The notes under the pieces were generated by a model. The model saw nothing but the letters and a program-made list of their open reading frames with translations, had not been told where the DNA came from and searched no databases. A program made the translations under genes and the position numbers. From NCBI GenBank assembly GCA_029881015.1, contig JAOUNK010000070.1:1-11347 (forward strand): 11,347 nucleotides of DNA, written 5' to 3'. The stretch comes from Gammaproteobacteria bacterium. Its GTDB lineage: Bacteria; Pseudomonadota; Gammaproteobacteria; Steroidobacterales; Woeseiaceae. Numbering within the stretch: the first letter of the stretch is position 1; every line of letters begins with the position of its first letter. This document shows positions 1 through 7,296 of this stretch, piece by piece.

Positions 1-1389
1 GACGCCGCGTCATTGCTGGAGATTTACCAGCAGGCATTACAGAGTGACCCGCAGATTCACGAAGCCGAGGCCAGGCGCCTGGCCGCGCTCGAGGCCAAAC
101 CCCAGGCTCGCAGTGCCTACCTGCCCCAGTTGTCGCTTTCGGGCGATTACAGCATGACGGAAAACTCCGGACCCACGTTCTTCCAGCCCGATCTCACCCA
201 GCCGCGAATCGAAGCCGAGCGGACGATCGAGAATGACGTCATGGACTGGGGCATCACGCTGACCCAGACGGTCTTCCGGTGGGACACCATCGTCAACCTG
301 CAACGCGCCGACAAACAGATCGCGAGAGCGGAAGCCGTGCGCGAAGCGGCACAGCAGGATCTGATCATCCGGGTGGCGCAGCGCTACTTCGACGTGCTCG
401 CCGCCGAAGATCGCCTGACGTCGATCCACGCGGACCGGACGGCGATCGCCAGGAGCCTCGAACAGGCCAAGCAACGCTTCGAAGTTGGCCTGATCGCGAT
501 TACCGATGTGCAGGAATCACAGGCCGCCTATGACCAGTCGGTCGCCAACGAAATCGATGCCAAGCGCCAACTCGCGACGGCACGCGAGTTCCTGCGTGAG
601 ATAACGGGTGAGTACGTGACCGAGCTGTCCGCGCCCAAGGAAGACTTTCCGTTGCGGCGACCCGATAAGTCGGAACGCGACTGGGTGGACATGTCGCTTA
701 GCCAGAACCTCAACCTCGTCGCCAGCCGGCTCGATGAGAAACTCGCGCGCGATGAGATTTCGTTCCGCAGGAGCGGTCATTACCCGACCCTCGCACTCAC
801 CGCGAGAATCAATGACACGGATACGGACACGGACCAGACCTACGACTTTATCGATCCGTTGACGGGACAGCCGGCATCGGTATCGTTTTCGGACAGCATC
901 CCTGGCGAAAGCGACGGCATATTCCTGTCCTTCAACCTGCCCTTATTCGCGGGTGGTGGAACGTCGTCCCGCGTCCGGGAGGCTGTCTACCTGCACCGCG
1001 CAAGTCGCGAACAGTTGCAGCGAGTCACGCGTGAAACCGAGCGGCAGTCGCGCGACGCCTACCTCGGCGTCCTGTCCGAGGAGAGTCGCGTAAAGGCGCT
1101 AGGCCAGGCCGTCGCATCCAGCCGTACGGCGCTCGAGGCGACCCAGGCCGGTTTCGAGGTGGGCACGCGAACGATTGTCGACGTTCTGAATTCCCAGTTT
1201 TCGCTGTACCAGGCCATCACCAACTACTACCAGAGCCGCTACAACTACATCCTGAACGTCCTCAGACTCAAGCAGGCGGCGGGTACGCTGCAGGTGCAGG
1301 ACCTCGAGGAAATCGACCAGTTCCTGATGACTCGCAAGACGCCGGAACAGATGTTTGCAGAGGAAGAGGCGCAGAACCCGGGTAACTAG
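1..1389 (+). CDS. tolC: TolC-family outer membrane efflux protein, 5'-truncated
   Basis: Trimeric outer-membrane duct that docks with periplasmic adaptor/inner-membrane pumps for drug efflux and type I secretion. The frame is open from base 1 (Asp-Ala-Ala-Ser, then Leu-Leu-Glu-Ile-Tyr), so the signal peptide and true start lie outside the window; the TTG at 13 is an internal Leu codon, not a start. The 462 visible residues match nearly the whole mature E. coli protein. Both internal structural repeats are visible: RFEVGLIAITDVQ (residues 159-171 of the visible part) and GFEVGTRTIVDVL (384-396), each followed by long helical, coiled-coil-like sequence. The C-terminus is shorter than in E. coli and ends soon after the helical domain. 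Compared with E. coli gate residues from memory, Tyr362 is Phe385 here and Asp374 is Asn397, while Arg367 and Asp371 are kept (Arg390, Asp394). The gene converges on waaA with overlapping stops. The family assignment is very secure; the transport partner is unknown. Confidence 0.95.
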   Translation, partial: DAASLLEIYQQALQSDPQIHEAEARRLAALEAKPQARSAYLPQLSLSGDYSMTENSGPTFFQPDLTQPRIEAERTIENDVMDWGITLTQTVFRWDTIVNLQRADKQIARAEAVREAAQQDLIIRVAQRYFDVLAAEDRLTSIHADRTAIARSLEQAKQRFEVGLIAITDVQESQAAYDQSVANEIDAKRQLATAREFLREITGEYVTELSAPKEDFPLRRPDKSERDWVDMSLSQNLNLVASRLDEKLARDEISFRRSGHYPTLALTARINDTDTDTDQTYDFIDPLTGQPASVSFSDSIPGESDGIFLSFNLPLFAGGGTSSRVREAVYLHRASREQLQRVTRETERQSRDAYLGVLSEESRVKALGQAVASSRTALEATQAGFEVGTRTIVDVLNSQFSLYQAITNYYQSRYNYILNVLRLKQAAGTLQVQDLEEIDQFLMTRKTPEQMFAEEEAQNPGN

Positions 1390-2657
1390 GCAGGCCTGCG
1401 ATCGCCAAGCAGCGGCTCGAGGAGCACGAGAAGCCGCTCGAGCGCCCCCCTGTTCTCCCGCAACACGGACTGGCCCGCGCTTCCCAGGCGCACAGCCTGC
1501 GCGGGATCGGACAACAACTCGCTGACGGTCGTTACGAGTTCGTCGGGACCCTCGACCCGGCGACACGCGCCCAGGTCGACAAACAGGTCCGCAATATCCT
1601 GGCCATTGAAATTATGCGGGCCGGTCACGATCGGGATGCCGAGCACGGCGGGCTCCAGCAAGTTGTGGCCGCCGATGGGAACCAGGCTGCCGGCGACAAA
1701 CGCCACATCGCTCGCCGCATAGAACATCGGTACTTCACCCATCGTATCGCAGAGAAATACGGAGGCATTGCCGGCCGGTTTGTCCTCCGTCCTCGAAACG
1801 ACATCAAGCCCCTCTCTCCCAACGAGATCCCGGACCGCCTGAAAACGCTCGGGGTGACGCGGCACGAGGACCAGGAGGAGATCCGGGTGGCGAGCGCGCA
1901 ACCGCCGATGCACGTCGAGCACGAGCGGTTCTTCGCCTTCGTGCGTGCTGGCGGCAATCCAGACCGGTCGATCGCCGAACAATTCCTCCCGCAGCGCCCT
2001 GCCCCTGGCCGAGACATCCGGATCCGGCTCGACGTCGAACTTGATGTTGCCCATCACAAGCGTTCGCACCGGGTTGGCGCCCAGTGCGAGGAATCGATCT
2101 GCGTCGGGCTGGCTCTGTGCCGCGATGATGATGCCGTGAGACAGCGTTTCGCGAATCAGGGGAAGGAGTTTGCGGTAGCCCGGCACCGAGCGGGGCGAGA
2201 TTCTCGCGCTGACGAGGATCAGCGGTATCTGCCGGACGCCGCAGGCACGATAAAGATTCGGCCAGATCTCGGTTTCCATGATCAACGCCGCGTCGGGTTT
2301 TACAGCCCGGAAAAAGCTGGCGATCGCGTTCGGAAACTCGAACGGAATGTAGCAATGCAACACGCGGTCGCCGAACAAGGACCTGACCCGCGCGGCACCG
2401 GTCGGCGTGACCGTGGTGATCAGCAGTTGCCGCTCCGGGAACCGTTCCATGAGCGCCCGAATCAACGGCGCCGCCGCCTGGACTTCGCCGACAGAGACCG
2501 CGTGCACCCAGATGCAGCTATCGAGCTTCGGGAAGCCCAAGCCGAAGCGTTGGCCGAGTTTTTCAAAGTAGGTTCGGTTGCCGATACCCCGCAGCAGCCA
2601 GTAGAACGCGAACGGAATCAGCAGCAGGTAGGTAAGCAGGTTGTAGAGAAAGCGCAC
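1386..2657 (-). CDS. waaA: 3-deoxy-D-manno-octulosonic acid (Kdo) transferase
   Basis: Transfers Kdo from CMP-Kdo to lipid IVA at the cytoplasmic face of the inner membrane, the first step of LPS inner-core assembly. The 423 residues match the usual length of about 425. It starts with GTG, giving an N-terminal hydrophobic anchor (about residues 4-23), followed by the GT-B N-domain with HAVSVGEV (52-59; Glu58 lies in the conserved SVGE motif) and METEIWPN (127-134). The C-domain carries ASTHEGEE (236-243), LVPRHPER (264-271) and GSLVPIGGHNLLEPA (323-337). The GTG lies 12 bp after the hldE stop behind only a weak Shine-Dalgarno-like sequence, so translation is probably coupled to hldE. Its TAG stop overlaps the tolC stop on the other strand. 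Whether the enzyme adds one, two or more Kdo residues cannot be told from sequence. Also called kdtA. Confidence 0.96.
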   Translation of the reverse strand: MRFLYNLLTYLLLIPFAFYWLLRGIGNRTYFEKLGQRFGLGFPKLDSCIWVHAVSVGEVQAAAPLIRALMERFPERQLLITTVTPTGAARVRSLFGDRVLHCYIPFEFPNAIASFFRAVKPDAALIMETEIWPNLYRACGVRQIPLILVSARISPRSVPGYRKLLPLIRETLSHGIIIAAQSQPDADRFLALGANPVRTLVMGNIKFDVEPDPDVSARGRALREELFGDRPVWIAASTHEGEEPLVLDVHRRLRARHPDLLLVLVPRHPERFQAVRDLVGREGLDVVSRTEDKPAGNASVFLCDTMGEVPMFYAASDVAFVAGSLVPIGGHNLLEPAVLGIPIVTGPHNFNGQDIADLFVDLGACRRVEGPDELVTTVSELLSDPAQAVRLGSAGQSVLRENRGALERLLVLLEPLLGDRRPA

Positions 2658-2669
2658 GACCGGCTCAGG

Positions 2670-4091
2670 CTATTCGTCTTTGAGCCTGTCGATGATGCGG
2701 CTCGACGAGTGACCGTCCCGGAATGCGAGCACGCGAACCTCGCCGCCGTTACGCAGCACTTCCCTGGCACCGACAATCTCCTCGGGCCGGTAGTCGCCGC
2801 CCTTGACGAGCACATCCGGCAGCACCGCCTCGATCAGCCTGGCCGGCGTGTCCTCGGAGAACGGCACCACCCAGTCGACGGCGGCCAGCCCTGCCAGCAC
2901 CAGGAGACGATCTTCGAGCGCATTGATCGGACGGGACTCGCCTTTCAGCCGGCGCACGGAGTCGTCGTCGTTGACCGCCACGATCAAGCGGTCGCCGAGG
3001 CTCTTGGCTTCCTCGAGGTACGCGACGTGGCCGGCATGCAATACATCGAAGCAGCCGTTGGTCATGATGACCTTTTCGTTGCGTCCATGCGCTTCGCCAA
3101 CCAGCGCGAGCAGCGCATCCAGTTGGACCAGTCCCCTGCCGCCCTGCCCGCGTTGGTGCAAGGCAGCGGAAATCTCGCCGGGCGTAACCGAGGCAACGCC
3201 GATCTTGCGGACCACGAGTCCTGCGGCAATATTGGCCAGTGCGGCAGCCGACGCCAGCCCCTGGCCGCTGGCCAGGGCAGCGGCCAGCGTTGCGATGACC
3301 GTATCGCCCGCGCCCGTGACGTCAAACACCTCTCGCGCCTGCGTCGACAGGAACAGGGGTTCTTCACCGGCTTCGATCAGCAGCATGCCTTTTTCGCTGC
3401 GGGTGACGAGCAGTGCATCGAGCTGCAGGTCGGCCATCATCGAGCGCGCCCGTTCGACGAGTTCGTCGTCCGACGCGCTCTTGCCGGCCACCGCCTCGAA
3501 CTCGGTCTGGTTGGGCGTGATCAGCGAAGCCCCGCGGTATTTTTCGAAATCCGTGCCTTTCGGGTCGACGAGTACCGGGATTCCGGCTTCGCGACAGGCA
3601 CCAATCATCGCGGTGACATCGGCCAGCGCCCCCTTGCCGTAGTCGGATAGAACAACCGCGCCGGCACCTGCCATTGCACCGCGCAGTGCCTCGAGCATCG
3701 CATCGCCCGGCATGGCCGCGGCCTTCTCTTCATCGAGGCGGATGAGCTGCTGGCCGCGACTCTGGACGCGAGTCTTGGTAATCGTTGGACGGTCGGCCGC
3801 GATCGCAAAGCGGCAAGCGATGCCACGCGCACCCATGATCGATTCGAGCGATTTCGCGGCGGCGTCCTGGCCGACGACGCCAACGAGGCTCGTCGATACG
3901 CCCAACGCCGCGAGGTTCACGGCGACGTTTGCCGCGCCACCTGGCCGGTCGTCCGTTTCATGCACGTGCACGACGGGCACGGGTGCCTCGGGCGAGATAC
4001 GACCGGTGGAGCCGAACAGGTAGCGGTCCAGCATCACGTCACCGGCGACGACGACACGAGTCGATGAGAAATCAGGAATCGAGATAGTCAC
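2670..4091 (-). CDS. hldE: Bifunctional heptose 7-phosphate kinase / heptose 1-phosphate adenylyltransferase
   Basis: Makes ADP-heptose for the LPS inner core. The N-terminal domain phosphorylates D-glycero-D-manno-heptose 7-phosphate at C1, and after dephosphorylation by GmhB the C-terminal domain adds AMP. The 473 residues match full-length fused HldE. The PfkB/ribokinase domain (about 1-320) has GDVMLDRY (17-24), GGAANVAVN (51-59), LSDYGKG (148-154) and the anion-hole motif DVTGAGDT (257-264; catalytic Asp263). The cytidylyltransferase-like domain (about 340-473) has TNGCFDVLHAGH (344-355, with HxGH), LKGESRPIN (382-390) and VKGGDY (429-434). The GTG start is chosen because TISIPDF aligns with the E. 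coli N-terminus. It lacks a clear Shine-Dalgarno and is preceded 10 nt upstream by a start-stop pair (ATGTAA, 4102-4107). It lies 56 bp after nrdJb and 12 bp before waaA. Also called rfaE. Confidence 0.97.
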   Translation of the reverse strand: MTISIPDFSSTRVVVAGDVMLDRYLFGSTGRISPEAPVPVVHVHETDDRPGGAANVAVNLAALGVSTSLVGVVGQDAAAKSLESIMGARGIACRFAIAADRPTITKTRVQSRGQQLIRLDEEKAAAMPGDAMLEALRGAMAGAGAVVLSDYGKGALADVTAMIGACREAGIPVLVDPKGTDFEKYRGASLITPNQTEFEAVAGKSASDDELVERARSMMADLQLDALLVTRSEKGMLLIEAGEEPLFLSTQAREVFDVTGAGDTVIATLAAALASGQGLASAAALANIAAGLVVRKIGVASVTPGEISAALHQRGQGGRGLVQLDALLALVGEAHGRNEKVIMTNGCFDVLHAGHVAYLEEAKSLGDRLIVAVNDDDSVRRLKGESRPINALEDRLLVLAGLAAVDWVVPFSEDTPARLIEAVLPDVLVKGGDYRPEEIVGAREVLRNGGEVRVLAFRDGHSSSRIIDRLKDE

Positions 4092-4147
4092 GCGACGAAT
4101 CTTACATGACTGGTTCTGCGGCGTCCTGAGCGCGTGACCGGCCTACC

Positions 4148-4849
4148 TTAGCCGCACTTGCTATCGCCGCAACTGAGGCAGGTCATGCACCCGTCCATCA
4201 TGATTACGGCTGTCGTGTTGCACTTGGTGCAGAGCCGCGCGCCCTCCGGATACTCGCTGTCAGAAAAGGCATCCGTTTGCTTTTTCGCTTCTTCGTACTG
4301 GGCCCGCTTTTCGGCGATCAGCTTTTTCTGGTGCTCATTGAGCTCCGGCTCGGCAATCATGCCGATCATGATCAGGTGCTTTTCCACGATATGGCCGAGC
4401 TCGGCAATGATCGACGGCATGAACTTGCCGCCCGGTTGCCAGTAGCCGCCACGCGGATCGAACACGGCCTTGAGCTCCTCGACGAGGAACGTCACGTCGC
4501 CACCCTTGCGGAACACAGCCGAGATAATGCGTGTCAGTGCCACGATCCACTGGTAGTGATCGAGGTTCTTCGAGTTGATAAAGATCTCGAAGGGGCGACG
4601 TTTCTCGTGCTCTGTACCCTCGTTGAGGATAATGTCGTTAACCGTCACGTACATGGCGTGGTCCGACACCGGCGTCTTGACCTTGTAGGTCGAGCCGACC
4701 AGCATCTCCGGCCGCTCGAGCTTCTCGTGCATGCGGATGACTTCGGCTCGATCACCGCCGCCTTCACGCTTGAACTCTCGCTTTGTTTCCTTTTCCTCGA
4801 CTGGCTGGTTTACAGCGTAGCCAACGATTTTCTTGTCGATTTTGATCAT
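4148..4849 (-). CDS. nrdJb: Class II (B12-dependent) ribonucleotide reductase, small C-terminal subunit NrdJb
   Basis: Carries the C-terminal part of class II ribonucleotide reductase as a separate polypeptide, the split arrangement known from Pseudomonas aeruginosa. The 233 residues contain a TSCPD-type domain (about 45-160, from RPEMLVGSTYKVKTP at 46-60 through ALTRIISAVFRKGG at 104-117), then a charged helical linker (about 166-195). The tail is cysteine-rich: Cys207, 210, 221, 224, 227 and 232 (CxxC, 10 residues, CxxCxxC, 4 residues, C). Such tails in this family are thought to bind metal and/or shuttle electrons to the active-site disulfide. The ATG follows the nrdJa TAA with no spacer, and GGAAAG lies 6 nt upstream inside the nrdJa end, so coupled translation is likely. 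nrdJa and nrdJb are in the same reading frame, so readthrough would give a single fused NrdJ. Confidence 0.9.
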   Translation of the reverse strand: MIKIDKKIVGYAVNQPVEEKETKREFKREGGGDRAEVIRMHEKLERPEMLVGSTYKVKTPVSDHAMYVTVNDIILNEGTEHEKRRPFEIFINSKNLDHYQWIVALTRIISAVFRKGGDVTFLVEELKAVFDPRGGYWQPGGKFMPSIIAELGHIVEKHLIMIGMIAEPELNEHQKKLIAEKRAQYEEAKKQTDAFSDSEYPEGARLCTKCNTTAVIMMDGCMTCLSCGDSKCG

Positions 4850-7006
4850 TTAGAACTTTCCGTAATAGCCTTCTTTGAGTGCGTCGAAGAGATTGGCGGC
4901 GGTATGCACCTCGCCGTCGTACTCGATCTCTTCGTCGCCCTTGAGGTCGATGGTCGAGCCATCCTCCAGCGTGAAGGTGTAATTCGTATTCTTGAGGTCT
5001 TTCTCTTTCACCAGTACGCCCTGGAACGCCTCGGGGTTAAAGCGGAACGTCGTGCAACCCTTGAGACCCTGCTGGTAGGCGTACAGGTAGATATCCTTGA
5101 AATCGCCGTACGGGTAGTCCGTCGGGACGTTCGCGGTCTTGGAGATCGACGAGTCGATCCATTTTGGGGCAGCCGCCTGGATATCCACGTGCTGCTTCGG
5201 CGTCACCTCGTCAGCCGTAATAAAGTAGTCCGGCAAGCTGCCTGCCGCATCCGCGCCGCCGTGACCTGCCGGCATGGCGTCCGTGTCGATGCATTCACGG
5301 TAGGCCAGTAGCTCGAACGAGAAGACATCGACCTTCTCTTTGGTCTTCTTGCCCTGGCGAATGACGTTGCGGAAGTAATGGTGTGCGAAGCTCGGCTCGA
5401 TGCCGTTCGACGCGTTGTTCGCGAGCGACAGCGAAATAGTACCGGTCGGCGCTATCGAACTGTGGTGCGTGAACCGCGCTCCGGTCTCGGCAAGTTGCTC
5501 CACGAGTTGCGGCGCCACGGCCGCGACGCGCTGCATGTAGCGGCTGTACCGGGCGTGCAGAATCCGGCCAGGCACCTTGTCGCCGGCCTGGTAGCCGTCG
5601 GCACGCATTTCCGGACGCCTGCGCAGCATCTCTTCGGTAACTTCGAAGTTCTCGTTCATGATCGGGGCCGGGCCCTTCTCTTTGGCAAGCTCGAGACCCT
5701 CTTCCCAGCCGGCCAGCGCGAGCTGACGGGCCACTTCTTCCGTGAACTCGACGGCCGCCGCATCGCCGTAGCGCATGCGCAGCATCGTGATCGTCGAACC
5801 GAGTCCCAAAAAGCCCATGCCATGCCGGCGCTTGCGCTGGATCTCGTTGCGCTGCTGGGGCAGCGGCAAGCCGTTGATCTCCACAACGTTGTCGAGCATG
5901 CGCGTGAAGACCTTGACGACCTTGCGGAACGTCTCCCAATCGAAGCTCGCCTCGTCGGTAAACGGCTTGACGACGAAGCGCGTCAGGTTGATCGAACCCA
6001 GCAGGCAGGAGCCATACGGCGGCAACGGTTGCTCGCCACACGGGTTGGTCGCACGGATAGTCTCGCAGAACCAGTTGTTGTTCATCTCGTTGACTTTGTC
6101 GATCAACACGAAGCCCGGCTCCGCGAAGTCGTAGGTCGACGCCATGATGATGTCCCAGACCCGGCGCGCCGGCAGTGTCTTGTAGATCTTGCACGCCGCC
6201 AGGCCTTCGGCGTTGGTCACGTAATTGCCGGCTTCCGGCCAGTCACGCCAGACGAACTGGTTGCGGTCACTGATATCGAGGCCGTCGTCCTCGACTTCCT
6301 TGTGGGTCACGGGGAACGCGAGCTTCCAGTCATCCTCGTTGATGACCGCCTGCATGAACTCGTCGGTAACGAGCAGCGAGAGATTGAACTGGCGCAGGCG
6401 ACCGTCCTCGCGCTTGGCGCGAATGAACTCCATGACATCGGGATGGCCGACATCGAACGTGCCCATCTGCGCGCCGCGACGACCGCCCGCCGACGACACG
6501 GTGAAACACATTTTGTCGTAGATATCCATGAAGGACAGCGGGCCCGACGTGTACGCACCGGCACCCGTTACATAGGCACCCTTCGGACGCAGCGTCGAAA
6601 ACTCGTAGCCGATACCGCAGCCGGCTTTCAGAGTCAGCCCGGCCTCGTGCACCTTGTTGAGGATATTGTCCATCGAATCGCCGACGGTGCCGGACACGGT
6701 GCAGTTGATCGTCGATGTGGCAGGCTTGTGCTCCTGGGCACCGGCGTTCGACATGATGCGGCCAGCCGGTATCGCACCGGCGCGCAAGGCCCAGACGAAC
6801 TCGGTGAAGAAGTGTTCGCGCTTTGACTCGACTTCCACGTTTGCGAGCGCCGCGGCGACCCGCTTGTAGGTGTCATCGATAGACTCATCGATCTTCGAGC
6901 CGTCTTTGGCCGTCAGTCGATATTTTGCATCCCAGATGTCCAGCGATGCCGGTTGAAATTCGATGTCGTTAACCGTGTGCGTATCCAGATTGACGGCAGA
7001 CTTCAT
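4850..7006 (-). CDS. nrdJa: Class II (B12-dependent) ribonucleotide reductase, catalytic subunit NrdJa
   Basis: Reduces ribonucleotides to deoxyribonucleotides using adenosylcobalamin to make the thiyl radical, so it needs neither oxygen nor a diiron subunit. The 718 residues hold the 10-stranded barrel with redox Cys102 (NCTVSG), CGIGYEF (130-136), the finger-loop motif NPCGE (321-325, Cys323 the likely thiyl radical), PTGTISLSLANN (520-531) and SISKTANVP (620-628). No ATP-cone is recognisable at the N-terminus, so overall-activity inhibition by dATP through that domain is not expected. I chose ATG at 7006: it has AGGA 3 nt and GGGGAG 11 nt upstream. A longer in-frame reading to TTG 7180 would start inside the predicted -10 box and adds 58 residues that do not resemble the family. 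The likely promoter is at 7180-7208 with a NrdR-like box at 7151-7166. Confidence 0.95.
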   Translation of the reverse strand: MKSAVNLDTHTVNDIEFQPASLDIWDAKYRLTAKDGSKIDESIDDTYKRVAAALANVEVESKREHFFTEFVWALRAGAIPAGRIMSNAGAQEHKPATSTINCTVSGTVGDSMDNILNKVHEAGLTLKAGCGIGYEFSTLRPKGAYVTGAGAYTSGPLSFMDIYDKMCFTVSSAGGRRGAQMGTFDVGHPDVMEFIRAKREDGRLRQFNLSLLVTDEFMQAVINEDDWKLAFPVTHKEVEDDGLDISDRNQFVWRDWPEAGNYVTNAEGLAACKIYKTLPARRVWDIIMASTYDFAEPGFVLIDKVNEMNNNWFCETIRATNPCGEQPLPPYGSCLLGSINLTRFVVKPFTDEASFDWETFRKVVKVFTRMLDNVVEINGLPLPQQRNEIQRKRRHGMGFLGLGSTITMLRMRYGDAAAVEFTEEVARQLALAGWEEGLELAKEKGPAPIMNENFEVTEEMLRRRPEMRADGYQAGDKVPGRILHARYSRYMQRVAAVAPQLVEQLAETGARFTHHSSIAPTGTISLSLANNASNGIEPSFAHHYFRNVIRQGKKTKEKVDVFSFELLAYRECIDTDAMPAGHGGADAAGSLPDYFITADEVTPKQHVDIQAAAPKWIDSSISKTANVPTDYPYGDFKDIYLYAYQQGLKGCTTFRFNPEAFQGVLVKEKDLKNTNYTFTLEDGSTIDLKGDEEIEYDGEVHTAANLFDALKEGYYGKF

Positions 7007-7064
7007 TGGTCCTGTAACTCCCCTGATCTCCCTTAGGAGGCCCCAAATAAGCTGTTTTAGCTCG

Positions 7065-7082
7065 CTTTTCTCCGGAGAAAAG
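7065..7082. repeat. 18-bp perfect palindrome in the nrdJa leader
   Basis: CTTTTCTCCGGAGAAAAG is an exact inverted repeat with no spacer, about 60 bp upstream of the nrdJa ATG and about 90-110 nt into the predicted transcript. It could be a dimeric regulator's operator or an RNA hairpin with a 7-bp stem and a CCGG loop. I do not recognise it as a known regulator's site. It lacks a following U-run on the minus strand, so it is not an intrinsic terminator. Confidence 0.5.
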
Positions 7083-7150
7083 GGCCCCGCTCGCCGACGG
7101 CCAGAGAGCGCGACGAGTGCCGTATTCGGCCTCTTTTCTTTCCTGATCAG

Positions 7151-7166
7151 ACACAAGATGTAGTGT
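7151..7166. promoter_or_regulatory. Predicted NrdR box
   Basis: ACACAAGATGTAGTGT matches the published NrdR-box consensus (aCaCwAtATaTwGtgt) at 14 of 16 positions by hand. Its arms extend to AGACAC/GTGTCT at 7149-7168. It lies at about +8 to +23 from the start predicted for the nrdJ promoter, a position suited to repression. NrdR is the ATP/dATP-sensing repressor of ribonucleotide reductase genes, so the site agrees with the downstream gene. NrdR boxes usually come in pairs about 30 bp apart; a clear partner at that spacing is missing. A degenerate copy sharing ATCTTGT overlaps the -10 box, centred 24 bp away. Confidence 0.75.
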
Positions 7167-7179
7167 CTAAGTGGGGACA

Positions 7180-7208
7180 AGATTATGCCCGAAGCGGCCC
7201 ACTGTCAA
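7180..7208 (-). promoter_or_regulatory. Sigma70 promoter for nrdJab
   Basis: On the minus strand a perfect TTGACA (7208-7203) is followed after a 17-bp spacer by TAATCT (7185-7180). The expected start is near 7173, giving a 5' leader of about 167 nt before the nrdJa ATG. The DNA upstream of the -35 (about 7211-7305 in plus coordinates) is strikingly AT-rich against a GC-rich genome and could act as an UP element. The hexamers are seen directly; activity is inferred. Confidence 0.8.
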
Positions 7209-7296
7209 GGGTTTGCCGTAATTTTCTTGATACTACTTTCTTTATATAAAACAATATATTACAAACCTTTCGCGAGTAAGTGCTTTAAATATAGAG

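Noticed and set aside
1411..1438. Inverted repeat AGCGGCT / AGCCGCT just after the tolC stop, considered as a tolC terminator
   Set aside because: No T-run follows, and the bases encode the Leu/Glu/Arg-rich end of WaaA, where such repeats arise from codon use.
1614..3650. Long plus-strand open frame (678 codons) opposite waaA and hldE
   Set aside because: Antisense shadow of two well-recognised genes in GC-rich DNA; its translation is rich in Arg, His, Gln and Asp and shows no family motifs.
4277..6826. Plus-strand open frames of 344 and 482 codons opposite nrdJb and nrdJa
   Set aside because: Antisense shadows of conserved ribonucleotide reductase genes with no recognisable domain of their own.
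7119..7130. Small hairpin GCCG-TATT-CGGC followed by a T-rich stretch on the plus strand, considered as a terminator
   Set aside because: The stem is only 4 bp and no plus-strand gene ends there.
7007..7173. Cobalamin riboswitch in the nrdJ leader
   Set aside because: No B12-box-like sequence or the expected long multi-branched fold could be found in about 167 nt; a covariance search could still overturn this.
7007..7180. N-terminal extension of NrdJa by 58 residues to TTG 7180
   Set aside because: The TTG overlaps the predicted -10 box, the extension reads through the NrdR-like box and an 18-bp palindrome, and it does not resemble the family N-terminus.
7227..7240. FNR/Anr-type half-site TTGAT upstream of nrdJ
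   Set aside because: The second half-site ATCAA is absent at the required spacing.
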